Assembly (NCBI RefSeq): GCF_026213295.1
Contig: NC_079423.1
Location: 20,476,795-20,540,794 of the forward strand
Direction: 5' to 3'
Length of the DNA stretch: 64,000 bases
DNA from: Gadus chalcogrammus
Lineage: Eukaryota > Chordata > Actinopteri > Gadiformes > Gadidae
Position 1 is the first letter of the stretch; every line of letters starts with the position of its first letter. A model generated the notes under the pieces. The model saw only the letters and a list, made by a program, of their open reading frames with translations. It did no database searches and was not told the DNA's origin. The translations under genes and the position numbers were made by a program. This document shows, piece after piece, positions 11,461 to 22,184 of this stretch.

Positions 11461-11880
11461 CAGGCCTATTCAACTAGCGGCCCGTGGGCCAAATGCTGCC
11501 CCTCTTACTTTTTTTCTGGCCCGCAAGAGGTTGCATGCAAAAAATAAATAAAATAAAGGAGAAACATAGTTGCATGCAAATCAGGTTTCTGTGTGTAGCC
11601 GGTGATACTAGCCAATATCAGTACCCCACAATCAGGAACTGGCATCACTTATTCTGACAATGTTTGGCTCAATTGATACGTGCGAGTCTAGCTTTTCTCA
11701 TATGAATGCCATCAGAACAAGGGCACGTTGCTCCATGACCTATGAGAAGCTGCATGAGTGTCTCAGGATGAGCCAAACTAGGCAAACAAGGCAGTGCAAT
11801 CTTTCTCACTGACTCACTGGCTCTAAATGTCTCATATGTACAGTAGTTCTGTTTTGTGATGATTCAAACAACATTGTTGA
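11461..11880 (+). mobile_element. hAT element remnant
   Basis: Begins near CAGGCCTATTCAACTAGCGG and runs through 'CGGCCCGTGGGCCAAATG', a start style common for hAT elements whose transposase resembles EPM2AIP1/GTF2IRD2-like proteins. It includes the transposase C-terminus at 11654-11812. Internal deletion is evident because only about 190 bp separate the left end from the C-terminal coding part. The right end is not clear. Confidence 0.6.
11654..11812 (+). pseudogene. hAT transposase C-terminal dimerisation fragment
   Basis: One frame of about 52 codons reads LTMFGSIDTCESSFSHMNAI and continues with Arg/Lys-rich and YEKLHECLRMS residues, ending at TGA 11810-11812. The CES-FS-MN-IR pattern is the conserved hAT C-terminal dimerisation block, and the stop is placed where full-length relatives normally end. 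Catalytic regions are absent, so it is inactive. Confidence 0.75.
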
Positions 11881-11923
11881 ATTCTAAATACGTGTCCAAA
11901 ATATGTGACAACAAAAATATTTT

Positions 11924-12889
11924 TTGTTCAAGCCACCCCACGTCGGAACATTCAAAACCTCCATTCTGGAAAATGGACGGCCCAGTTTCCTCAGCCCATG
12001 CAGCAGCAAAATCCAGATGAAAGAGATGTTCCCCCACGGCTACTCAGCGTTGGACACAACAGACAGCACACAGACGCTCAATGGAGAAAACCTGGGTCAG
12101 TCAGTCTTCCTTCACACAGCCAATGACAACAAGCTCGCTCTTTCAATGGATGATCCGAGTATCCTGCAGATCATGGAGGACGAGTATCGACAAGACGAGT
12201 CGAAAAGTTGGGTCTCACCCCTTCCTTTCCAGTCCCCACGAAAACAACTGCCCAACAACAGGGAGTACGCCAAAAGCCGCCTCAACTCTCTCCGCCGCAC
12301 TCTAAGCAAGCAGCCACAGATGAAAGCCCACTACCTAGAATTTGTCGAGAAGATGCTTACCAACAAACATGCAGAGATTGCTCCACCTTTGCAGGAAGGC
12401 CAAGAATGTTGGTATCTCCCATCATTTGGAGTATATCACCCAAAGAAGCTAGGACAGATCCGTGTGATGTTCGACTGCAGTGCACCTTACAAAGGAGTCT
12501 CTCTCAACGACATACTCCTCACAGGCCCTGATCTCAACAATACCCTCTTGGGGGTGCTCATGAGATTCCGGATGGAACCTGTTGCGTGTGTGAAGCCCAC
12601 AGAGACTTCCTGTGGTTCCACAACAACGACCCGGACAGTGACATTGTGGATTACAGAATGTGCGTCCATGACTTCGGCAACAGCCCATCCCCCGCCGTCG
12701 CCATATACGGCCTGAGAAGAGCAGCCAAGGAAGAAGAAAAGAACTTCGGCAGCGACGTGAGAAGGTTCGTCGAACGAGAGTTCTACGTAGACGACGCACT
12801 TAAGTCCTTCCCGTCCTCAGACGTGCCCAAACTATGCTTGCAGCGTCAAAGCTCAGGCTGCTTAAAATAGCCTCCAATAGACCTGCTGT
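11924..12889 (+). pseudogene. BEL/Pao pol: pre-RT and reverse transcriptase, broken
   Basis: The first part (11924-12590) carries the conserved blocks QMKEMFPHGYS, PLPFQSPRKQLPNNRE, CWYLPSFGVYHPKK, IRVMFDCSAP and GVSLNDILLTGPDLNNTLLG, all typical of Pao RT. At about 12588 the frame changes and the segment that should hold the first catalytic Asp block is missing, a small deletion. The second part (12586-12840) has the catalytic YVDD at 12784-12795. A second frame change near 12835 follows. Reading then runs to the solo LTR insertion point at 12886-12889. Confidence in family is high; function is lost. Confidence 0.9.
12886..12889. repeat. 4 bp target duplication CTGT, left copy
   Basis: CTGT directly before the solo LTR; the second copy is at 13358-13361. 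Confidence 0.8.
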
Positions 12890-13357
12890 TGTCGTGTTCT
12901 TGAAGAAAGTAGTCTAAACCGGATCGCTTTTAACTCACTTTATTTGTTAAAGTATTTCAGTATGATAACTATGAAGCAAAAGGAGGGGAATTGTTTTTAA
13001 CACACGCATGGAGCGACATGCCGCTGACCTATTAGCAATGGGGCTGCCAAGGGGGCTGCCATGTTTCTAACCTGATCTCACTCCCGCTCCGCGTTTGTAT
13101 CAAGTAGGCGTGGCCTATGTGACGTATTGGCTCCGGCTTCCTCACCTGTCTAAAGGTCCTGCCATCTGTGGCTGGAGTAGTTATTACGGCTTGTATGTTT
13201 GATCCTGCTCCCTTGTGGCTATGTGGAGGTAATGCAGCTTATATGTTTGATCCTGCTCCCATGTGGCTATGTGGGGGTGATGCAGCTTATATGTTTGATC
13301 CTGCTCCCATGTGGCTATGTGGGGGTAATGCAGCTTATGTGCTTAATTTACGTAACA
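12890..13357 (+). mobile_element. Solo LTR inserted in BEL/Pao pol
   Basis: The 468 bp insert starts TGTCGTGTTC and ends TTTACGTAACA, is flanked by CTGT on both sides, and interrupts the Pao pol frame. Insert plus one duplication is 472 bp, and the pol frame before and after is consistent with a simple insertion. TG...CA ends and 4 bp duplication fit a retrovirus or gypsy LTR left after LTR-LTR recombination. No internal coding region. Confidence 0.85.
13190..13333 (+). repeat. Three tandem 48 bp units inside the solo LTR
   Basis: Three nearly identical 48 bp units with the core TGATCCTGCTCCC and GGCTATGTGG. Because 48 is a multiple of three, the frame stays open and gives a repeated 16-residue peptide, but it lies within an LTR and is probably an enhancer-like repeat, not a protein. 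Confidence 0.9.
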
Positions 13358-14316
13358 CTGTGCTAGAAGCATTCCCTTAAGAAGATCGTGCCAAGGATAT
13401 CAAGGATCTCAACCTCCTCACGGATGACCTCCCTCTACAACGGAGCCTTGGAGTGTCCTGGAACATTGCTTTGGACACTTTCACATTCCAGGACATGGAC
13501 GACAACAAACCTTTCACCCGTAGAAGAGTGTTTACGGTGAACAGCCTGTGTAACCCCCTCGGCTCCTTAGCCCCTGTCACAATACAAGGCAGGCTGCTCC
13601 TCAGAGACCTCACCAAGCAAGCCGAGGACTGGGACTCACTCCTCCCCGGAAACAGGGAAGCTGAGTGGACCAGGTGGAGAGACTCATTAAAAGACCTACA
13701 AGAGCTTCAGATACCCCGCACCTACACGTCTATCTCTCCCTCTAGTACTCTCCTCAAGGAGCTTTGTGTCTTCGCGGACGCCTCTACTACGGCCATCGCA
13801 GCAGTAGCTTATCTGAAAGCCACCACTGAAGAGGGATAGACTGAGGTTGGTTTTGTCTTTGGAAAAGCCAATCTGGCGCCTCAACCAGACCTCTCTATCC
13901 CTAGACTGGAATTGTACGCAGCAGTGCTTGCAGTCGAGATTGCAGAGTTGATCGTGGAAGACATGGACCTGGAGGTCGACCGTATCACATACTACTCAGA
14001 CAGCAAGGTAGTCCTTGGGTACATTCATAATCAAGCAAGGCGGCTCTTCGTCTACGTGAACAACAAAGTTCAACAGATACGACAGTCCACATCCCCAGAC
14101 CAATGGAGGTATGTTCCTACCGACCACAACCCAGCTGCCCACGGGTCTAGGTCTATCCCAGCGGCTCTCTTAAGCAGCACAACATGGCTCTCTGGGCCAG
14201 CCTTTCATCGCAATCCATCGCCCCACCCCCTCAAAGCCCAAGAAACATTCAATCTTGTTAACCCCGCTTCCAACTCCGACTTACGCCCGACACCTTACAG
14301 ACCCTACACGCTTTGA
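13358..14316 (+). pseudogene. BEL/Pao pol: peptidase-A17/RNase H region, broken
   Basis: After the solo LTR the Pao frame resumes with VLEAFP, hits a TAA (13378-13380), and continues through LPLQRSLGVSWN, DTFTFQ, LLRDLTKQAEDWD and LKELCVFADAS. A TAG-type stop near 13837 breaks it again; then come PRLELYAAVLAVEIAE and YYSDSKVVLGYI, the Pao RNase H region. It ends in frame decay at about 14316. The order and spacing match intact fish BEL/Pao elements apart from the stops. Confidence 0.88.
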
Positions 14317-14391
14317 GCGTTTCTCAAAATAGACCTCTCTCTCACCACCACAGTCGCAAGTTTTATCCATATTGCCCGTTATTTTGCTCTG

Positions 14392-15800
14392 TTGGCACAG
14401 AAGGGCAGCTGCAGAGGATGGCACATCTGTCCAAGGGGCCCCTCAGAGGAGGAGATGGATAGAGCCAGGATCTTCGTGATGAAGACCGTCCAGCATGAGC
14501 TTTATGTAGAAGAGCTGGAGAGCATAGCCTCCGAACAAAGTCTCCCTCCTCGTAACAGTCTATTGAAGCTACACCCTTTCATCGACCGCAATGGGCTTCT
14601 CAGAGTCGGAGGCCGCATAGCTCAGTCTAAGCTAGCAACAGAAGAAACAAACCCCATCATCATCCCGGGCCGCCATCACCTCGCAAACCTGCTTGTGTGT
14701 CATCACCATGAGGACGTGAAACATCAAGGGAGGGTGCTGTCAGAGCAGCCAGACTCTGGGTGGTTGGAGCTAAAAGATTTATCAGCAACATTCTCTTCAA
14801 GTGTGTCACATGCAAGAAGCTTCGTGGGAAGACAGAACACCAGCAAATGGCAGATCTGCCGACCGAGCGTCTACAACTACATTCACCCTCCATTCACCGA
14901 TGTCGGTGTGGATGTCTTCGGACCATGGGAGGTCACTCCACGTCGTACCAGAGGAGGACACGCCAACAACAAAAGATGGGCTGTCATGTTCTTATGTATA
15001 TGCACAAGAGCCGTGCACATTGAAGTAATAGAAGCCATGAGCTCCAGCAGTTGCATTAATGCCCTGAGAAGGTTCTGCGCCATCAGAGGCCCAGCAAAGC
15101 AAATACGCTCGGACCAAGGCACCAATTTCATCGGTGCCTGCCGAGAACTCAAGGTGGATAAACCAAGCTCCAGCCCAGAGACCGTGGAGAAATATCACCA
15201 GGAGCACAACTGCACCTGGGTATTCAACCCACCCCACTCATCTCACATGGGGGGCGCATGGAAGCGCATGATTGGCATTGCCCGTAGTATCCTCGACTGC
15301 ATGCTCCTTCAATGTGGATCATCGCGTCTCACACACAAAATCCTGACTACCCTTAAGGCTGATATTACTGCGGTGATGAATGCAAGACCCCTTGTCCCAG
15401 TGTCTTCAGACCTGGAGTCTGCTCTCATCCTTACTCCAGCTATGCTCTTGACCCAGAAGACCTGCACAGCCCCTCCTCCCCCAGGTGACTTTGGGGAAAG
15501 AGGCCTCTTCAAGGAAGCATGGAAACAGGTTCAGAGTCTAGCGGACACCTTTTGGAACAGGTGGCGACGAGAGTATCTCCACACACTTCAAAGCCGTCGC
15601 AAGTGGCAGGAAAAGAAGCCCAACCTCCAATAAGGAGACATCGTCCGAATGAAGGACAATCAAGCCAACCGAAACAAGTGGCCTATGGCTTTTGACGTGG
15701 AGGCCTTTCCAAGCCAGGACGGGGTCGTGAGGAAAGTGGACATCAGAGTCGTCAAGGAAGGCACGCAGAGTCTTGTCCCGTCCCGTGGCCGAAGTGGTCC
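14392..15800 (+). pseudogene. BEL/Pao pol: integrase and C-terminal DUF5641-like region
   Basis: The zinc-binding segment has HHHEDVKHQG, then a frame shift near 14740 carries CVTCKKLRGK in another frame (about 14800), returning near 14870. The integrase core has VGVDVFGPW (first Asp), IRSDQGTNF (second Asp) and GGAWKRMIG, where the expected third catalytic Glu is Lys (AAG at 15262-15264). Then NARPLVPVSSD, LILTPAMLLTQK and FWNRWRREYLHTLQSR mark the C-terminal region, with a TAA at 15631-15633 before GDIVRMKDNQANR. This copy cannot integrate by itself. Confidence 0.9.
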
Positions 15801-15855
15801 CCCTCTTTTCTCCACAAGACTAGTACATTTGGTTTTATCTGGGCTCGTTAGAGAC

Positions 15856-15869
15856 CCCAGGGGGGGGAG
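15856..15869 (+). promoter_or_regulatory. Polypurine tract of the BEL/Pao element
   Basis: CCAGGGGGGGGAG immediately precedes the TG of the 3' LTR, the expected place for the plus-strand primer. Confidence 0.7.
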
Positions 15870-16380
15870 TGTTCTGGACCCTATTCGTCACTGTTTTCAT
15901 GCTGAGGCTTTTATTTTATCGAGCCGTCTTTATTTGTTAGTACTTCCGGTCGGAAGTGGCCATTCCGGAAGTGATTCCGCTGACTACTACTTACATTAAC
16001 ACTAGAGAAATCACATCTTCCACCTTCCTACTCTTGCTAGCTGTATGATCTCAATGTATGTAAGTACTGCAGCTTGTTAGGTCATTATTTTGGTTATTGG
16101 ATCATCGATTTGTACCATTTTAAATGGCGCCAGCTATGTTTTCCATATCTGTTTATCGCCTGTGGAGAGATACAGTAAAGCTCCAACTTTCGTGCACTTA
16201 GTTATTGCAATATGTTATATTGTGTTTTTGCATTTTTACTGACTTTGTGTTTCAGTTTAACTCTTTGAATTTGAATAAACCTTCCTAATCGGCACCATGC
16301 TTCGTGGAGTTGTTCATTATCAATTAGTTTAGCTGAACTGGATAGTGGGATTGCTGCTCAAATCCACCCAGACCAGTACA
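15870..16380 (+). mobile_element. 3' LTR of the BEL/Pao element
   Basis: Starts TGTTCTGGACC right after the polypurine tract. It contains AATAAA near 16274 about 20 bp before CTTCCTAATCGG, and a plausible end ...CCAGTACA at 16380 (TGT...ACA ends). The end is inferred since no 5' LTR is present for comparison. Confidence 0.65.
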
Positions 16381-16426
16381 GTCGGTACTTCCGTAAAGAG
16401 GGAAAGAAATTGGCAGATTCTGAGTT

Positions 16427-18236
16427 TGCGGTTCAATAGATCATCAGTGAAACATTGTTGCGACACAAATGACTCCTCTAGCTAAATGTAGTAACCTAGA
16501 AAACCAGCTACAACCTTGTTTTCATCCAAACGGGCCGTCTTTAGCGAACTGTGAATGGCATTGGCTTCTATGAGCTGTCGGCTTTCAGCTTAAGGACCGT
16601 CTGCAAAGTGCAAAAATGGAAAACGACCAAAATGGTCAAATTTCAATAGCGTCTCCATTATTCACTCTAGAGCCCCACACCTTGTTCCATATAGTCATGG
16701 CCTCTATATGGTTTTACCACAACCTTTAGTTTTGAAAAATATATCTCAACTTATTTTTAAGGACTTCTTATTTAGCAACAATTTAAATAGCGTTGCCCCA
16801 AAACATGTTCCATATAGGCAAGGGCGATATTTTTCCAAACCAAAGGTCGTAGTAGGACCATAATGAGCCAAAGCCTCTATGGAACAGGTTTTGGGGCTCT
16901 AGAGTCAATAATGGCGACACTATTGAAATTGTTGCTAAATAAAGATTCCTCAAAAATAAGAAGTGATATATTTTTCAAAACTAAAGGTTGTAGTAAGACC
17001 ATATAGAGGCCATGCCTATATGGAACAAGTTTTGGGGCTCTAGACTCGTCAATAATAGCGACGCTATTGAAATTTGACCATTGTGGTTGTTTTCCGTTTT
17101 GCACTTTGCAGACAGTCCCTAACCTGAAAGCTGACGGCTCATAGAAGCCAATGCAATTCACCGTTCGCTTAAGACGGCTCTTTGGATGAAAACAAGGTTG
17201 TAGCTGGTTCTCTAGGTTACTAAATTTAGCTAGAGGAGTCAATTGTGTCGCAGCGGTGTTTCACTGATGATCTATTGCAGGGGTTTTCAAAGTGTGAGAG
17301 AGTGAGCCCCCCCTCAGAGAAAAAAATTCAGCTGAGCCCCCCCCCCCCCCCCCATTTTTTTTTCTAAATACCTGTGTGTTGAAAGCTATTTTAATTATTT
17401 TACACATTTCAAACATCTCCGATCATAATTTTAAAACATTTGGAACATATTTTTGAAACATTTGAAACAAATTTTTTAACATATTTTTTAAACATATTTC
17501 TGAAACATTACATCTTTTTGCGTTTTTAAACAACAAAATGTAACAACTTTATCTAAGCATGTTACATGTTAAATACATTTGAACATCTTAATCTGTGTAA
17601 ACTGCCAGTTTACAGATTCATTCAGGGTCCCCGACTCTGAATTTTCTGAGTCGAATCAGATCTGCCTTTTCAGTCCAGAGATTCGACTATTCGGCGGGGT
17701 TTGTTTACCGGCGTTGCTATGGTGACCTCAATTATTATAACCAACTGAAAACGACGCCGGTTTGAAACTAAAACTGTGATTCTGAAAAAAGTATAAATGC
17801 TATCAAAATTCCGTTTAGATAGTATTGAAGATACAAGTGTGTAGATTTGTTTAATGGTTTGAACGATGGTAAACGGTTGAAAAAGGAATGAGTTACGATG
17901 TCTAGAAGTAGGTGTATCAGAATGGGCTGACGTCTTCAATGAACAGCTGAAAACGAAGCAGTATGAAACTAAAACTGTGATTCTGAAGACGTTTTGATAT
18001 TATTGAAGATACAAGTGTGTAGATTTGTTAAATGGTTTGCACGAAGATAAACGGTTGAAAATTGATTTAGTTATGTTACTTCTACAGTTGAAGTACGACT
18101 GATGATTTGAATCATCGTCTTTCAGGGTTTTCTTCGGGTTTATTTTTTTCTCACGTCGCGCCCCCCCTGAAGAACTCTGGCGCCCCCCAGGGGGGGCGCG
18201 CCCCACAGTTTGAAAACCACTGATCTATTGAACCAC
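16427..18236. mobile_element. Long palindromic (fold-back) element, interrupted by hAT
   Basis: The left arm from about 16430 (GGTTCAATAGATCATCAGTG) is the reverse complement of the right arm ending TTTCACTGATGATCTATTG, continued after the hAT insert by AACC to about 18234. The arms are roughly 400 bp each at about 85% identity; they share CTAGCTAAAT, AACAAGGTTGTAGCTGG and GCACTTTGCAGAC blocks. Near the centre, blocks such as CCTCTATATGG and GGGGCTCTAGA recur as sub-repeats. No coding sequence. Confidence 0.85.
17278..18222. mobile_element. hAT-type non-autonomous element, 945 bp, 8 bp duplication
   Basis: Ends are CAGGGGTTTTCAAAGTGTG and the inverse CACAGTTTGAAAACCACTG. The octamer ATCTATTG is found on both sides (17270-17277 and 18223-18230), the hAT target length. 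Inside is a diverged direct repeat of about 130 bp (17740-17890 and 17942-18065), a C-run at 17336-17354, and GCGCGCC-rich sequence at the right end. No transposase. Confidence 0.9.
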
Positions 18237-18835
18237 ATTTTGTGATGTGAATGCAATGCGCCACCGTAGAATTCTGCCTCCCAAACAATCACAGAGAAAG
18301 GGACTAGGAATACAAACATGGACATGACAGCTGAACATGTAGACACACACGCACAAACTAACACACGCATGTGCATAATGAGTCTAATGGAGAGCTCTGG
18401 TCCAAGCCACAGTGTTGTGACAGGGCTAAACAGGCGTTAATGTGCTTTTAATGGTAGAGCGGCTCAAACGTTTTTCAATGCAACACTGCTTCGATAAAAA
18501 CTGGAACCAGCTCACACCCTACAGCTGATAGCAACCACAGGCCCTAGGATGGTCCTTCTACTGGACGGAGGGCTGCGGAAGCCGGTCCAACTGGTTGGTA
18601 GTTTGATTCCTGGTAGGAATTTGGGCGGTAAGCCATGCTTCAAATCAGTGTATATGCATGAGTGTGTCCCTTAAATGAATGAATGGATAAATGGATTCCA
18701 CGGGGCAGAGAGGGATGACTGGAGTGCAGGCCTGAGGGATGGGGGGCGCTGGGGGGATGTTGGGGGGATAGAGTTGGGGGTAGAGGTGAAATGGTAATAA
18801 CAGCAGATAAGTGAAGGTACAGGAGTGTGTAAGAG

Positions 18836-18882
18836 AGTTTTAGAGAGAGAGAGGGAGGGAGGGAGGGAGAGATGGAGAGGCC
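18836..18882. repeat. GA/GGGA microsatellite
   Basis: AGAGAG followed by GGGAGGGA units. Confidence 0.8.
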
Positions 18883-19406
18883 TAGGAGGGGAGAGGCTGG
18901 TCAGGCATGGGCAATGATGCGGAGAGGTTGTTGCACACAAAGGTTGAGGCATGTGTGTTTTTGTGTGTGTGTGTCTGTGAGATGATGGGTTTTCATTGTT
19001 AGAACTAAACAAGCCAAAAACCCTCCTCTCTCTCACCCCTCCCACTGCCCCAAAAGCCCTCCCTTTCTCCTTCATCTTCCATCACATGCCCCCAAAATTC
19101 CACCTTCTCCACGTCTTCCTCCCCCCCCTCCTCCTCCTCCTCCTCCTCCCTGACATGCTGTCTCACTCCAGGAGGTTCGCCATGGACATTAGGATCCACC
19201 CAATTCTTCTATTCTTGTATTTTCTCTTCTGTTCTCTTCACTTCTCTAGTGACTGCTTTTCCTTTATTTTAGTGTCTTCCGCTCTCTCCTCATCTCACCC
19301 GTTCTATCCTCTTCTCCTTCTCACAAGGAAAACAAACCCTCCCATGATACTTGTTGTTGACTGCTTTATACCGGAATTAATAAGTGTTGATTCAAGCATC
19401 TTTATT

Positions 19407-19408
<2 letters not shown>

Positions 19409-19492
<84 letters not shown>
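19409..19492. repeat. (TG)n microsatellite, 84 bp
   Basis: Uninterrupted TG run. Confidence 0.97.
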
Positions 19493-19495
<3 letters not shown>

Positions 19496-19565
19496 AAATG
19501 GCCCTTTCTGTGTGCTCATTTGTGGTGTGGTGTCTGTAAGTGCGGGTGATTGCGTGCCTGCCTGG

Positions 19566-19567
<2 letters not shown>

Positions 19568-19600
<33 letters not shown>
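19568..19600. repeat. (TG)n microsatellite
   Basis: Uninterrupted TG run of about 32 bp. Confidence 0.9.
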
Positions 19601-19601
<1 letters not shown>

Positions 19602-19700
19602 AGACCATGTCCGTGTGTGTGTGTGACACGTACGTGGGTGCGCATGTTTGTATTTGAGTTTGTGTGTGCTTTTGCATACACACACACACGTGCATGTAGA

Positions 19701-19703
<3 letters not shown>

Positions 19704-19790
<87 letters not shown>
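19704..19790. repeat. (TG)n microsatellite, about 86 bp
   Basis: Uninterrupted TG run preceded by a short CA run (about 19679-19689), giving a partly self-complementary structure. Confidence 0.97.
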
Positions 19791-19793
<3 letters not shown>

Positions 19794-20448
19794 AGCTTCT
19801 TCTCTCTTTTCTCTCTGCTGGCCTTGGGATTGCACCTCATTTCTAAATATATCCTCCAAAGTGTGCCAGCTCTCTTGTGAGCTGCGGCATGGAGTCTGTG
19901 GGGGTGTTGGTGGTGTGTGTGAACCTGTGTGCGCACACACAGGGATGTGGGAGGGGCTCTAATGGGAGAGGGTTGAGGGGTGAAGTTGGAAAGATTGGAG
20001 TGAAGAAGGGAGCCGAGAGGAAAGATGGGAAGATAGTGGTACAGTGTGAGTGTGAGTGGCTTTTTGTATCTTTTTTGTTGTGTAAACATTTGTGTGTTTG
20101 AATGTGTGTGTGTGTTTGTCTATGTTGCATGTGGCACATCGAAAGCAAACATCCCTTTTCGTTCACTCTCACTTTTTTTTACTCTCTCTTTCTTATCATT
20201 CATCAAATCATTATATCCTGGCTGCCTGGCTAACTGGCTGTGTCAGGATTAGCATCTCTGATGTGTGTGTGTGCTTGTGTGAGTGTTTGTGTGTGTTCTG
20301 TCAACACTGTGTGTGTGTGTGTGCCTGATTGTCAGGCCATACTTTGGACTACGATATAGGACTTGCACCTCCTGCATTAGGTGTTATATTTTCATGACAT
20401 GTTCAACAGCAGATTAGAAGGGCACACCAACCCACCTTATTTCACGCA

Positions 20449-20480
20449 CGCACACACGTACGCACGCACGCACGCACGCT
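20449..20480. repeat. (ACGC)n repeat
   Basis: Tandem CGCA/ACGC tetranucleotides. Confidence 0.85.
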
Positions 20481-22184
20481 ATGCAACCAGCAGGTAGTTA
20501 ATCTTCACCTTCCCATTGAAGTTGACAATTAGGTGTCATGTTTCTTGTTTGCATTCATGCCTTCTACGCCATTTTCACTTGTGTACTCAATCAACCTGTG
20601 TGTGTTTGTGTGTGTGTGTTTGTATGCTTGTGTGTGTCTGTGTGTGTATCTGCAACAATGGCTTCCCTGTGTGGTTAATCTCCCTTTGACAATGGGCTCC
20701 CTGAGCAACCTATTCTCAGGCCAACAGGCCCAGCACCGATGCCAGGGAAGCCAGTTTGGAACCTGCCCAGCCAGTACTCAGGGGACTGAGCTCGGCTGGC
20801 TTCCAGCACTGCCTGTGTGCAAATGATTGAGAGAGCTGGAAGGACATTGCTTTGTGACGGCAGAGATCAGGAAGTGACAGGGGAGACAAGAGGTAGAGAT
20901 GATGAAATGAGCAGGGAGAAGGAAACAAAGAGGACGGTCGGAAACAGCCAGCTAAAACAAGAAGGAGTGACATACTGATAAATCAGCCAAATCAGTTGTC
21001 CTTTCATTAAAAAACAATAATAATAATAAAAATACGAATAATACAACTAACGCTACTTATAATTATAACATTAATAATAAACTGGGAGCTACACTGAGCA
21101 TGAAAGCGTCATGTTGTGTCGCGTTGTGTTGCATGGCGTTTCCTTACGACCTGCTCCTCCAAGAGGAGCATATAGGGACGAAGGATTGAAGATGGCATCC
21201 AATGGAAACTATTGGTTTAAATTAATATGGTTTATTAATTGGCTGATTTGATTAAAGGGAAAGATAGAGACATGGAAGAATACAATTTGTTTTTGTTTTT
21301 TCCTTTTTAGGGAATTTGGATAAGTATAGATATCAATTCGAAATTAAGAGGGGGAGAGGGGGCTTTCTTACTACAAGCTGACACAATATGGTATGTACAT
21401 GCTTACAATGTGGGCTGACACCCTGATCCCAAATATGTTAAGATCAACATCGTCATCATGGGATATCACCTTTGTTTGGGGTGTTTTTCTGTTGTCTTTT
21501 CTATCTCTTCTTTTCTATAATGGTTAACCTTCAACAACGGCTTCACATTCACAACACAGACATGCATGCATATACCCATTCATACATATATCCCCATCTA
21601 CGTAAATTCATACACACATACGTACGCACCAGGGATGGAAATTAACACCCGCCACCCGCCATTTGCGGGTGGATTTGTATGGTGGCCGTTGAATTGTGTC
21701 ACTTCACCCGCCACTGTGTCGGGTAATACTTTCCAGTAAGGTCCGATCAAATGATGCATATTTAATACATTTGTTATACGGCGCTGCGCAGTTCCACAAC
21801 CATTACTGTCAACATCCGGCCCCCTTCTTCTTCTATGCCTCTTTTGCTGAACTGCGACTGTCCGGCATCCGGGATAATAGGGCTCTCAAGTCTCACGCAT
21901 TCAGCGTTTGACACACGCAATTCAACCCATGCACACGCTCACACGCCACACTTCGTATTTCTCACACAGAGAAATTACCAGGATAGCGCTCAGCAATTTG
22001 GGCCGCTATTTAACAGTGTTACAGGTAGGAATCAAATAGGTTTCCCCAAGGGCGTCAGTTTGTTTTTAGAAGTGGTGGGGACAATAACCATAAGCTTGAG
22101 TGTGGTCTGAAAAGTGCTGGGTACCCTTATGTAAGCTATTCATCCATTCAACGCTGCATTACAATATGCTCTACAGTGCATTGT

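Larger units (their letters stand above)
11905..16380 (+). mobile_element. BEL/Pao LTR retrotransposon, 5' truncated, with nested solo LTR
   Basis: Ordered homology to BEL/Pao pol runs from the pre-RT region through RT, the Pao-specific peptidase-A17/RNase H region, integrase and the C-terminal DUF5641-like end, followed by a polypurine tract and a 3' LTR. The 5' LTR, gag and protease are missing; the left edge abuts the hAT remnant. Several frameshifts, stops, an internal RT deletion and a solo LTR insertion make it inactive. Confidence 0.9.
18240..21630. other. Microsatellite-rich gene-free spacer
   Basis: No exon or transposon coding sequence recognised. Open frames here run over GT, CA, GA and CTC simple repeats and give low-complexity peptides. 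Confidence 0.6.

Noticed and set aside
13168..13380. Open frame with a repeated 16-residue unit (MFDPAPMWLCGGNAAY)
   Set aside because: It lies inside a solo LTR with clear target duplication; the frame is a by-product of a 48 bp tandem unit.
11924..15633. Reading the 263- and 413-codon frames as host genes
   Set aside because: Motif order is BEL/Pao pol with frame shifts, stops, a deletion, a Lys in place of catalytic Glu, and a nested LTR.
18560..18640. Second tRNA-derived SINE (TTTGATTCCTGG word)
   Set aside because: Only a weak B-box-like word, no A box at the right spacing.
18996..20089. Long open frames rich in Cys/Val or His/Thr on both strands
   Set aside because: They run across GT/CA microsatellites and CTC tracts; the codon pattern is simple repeat, with no domain or splice support.
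20533..20973. Possible host exon with Cys-rich frame at 20533-20826
   Set aside because: No motif, GT-repeat overlap, and no splice sites with coding support on either strand.
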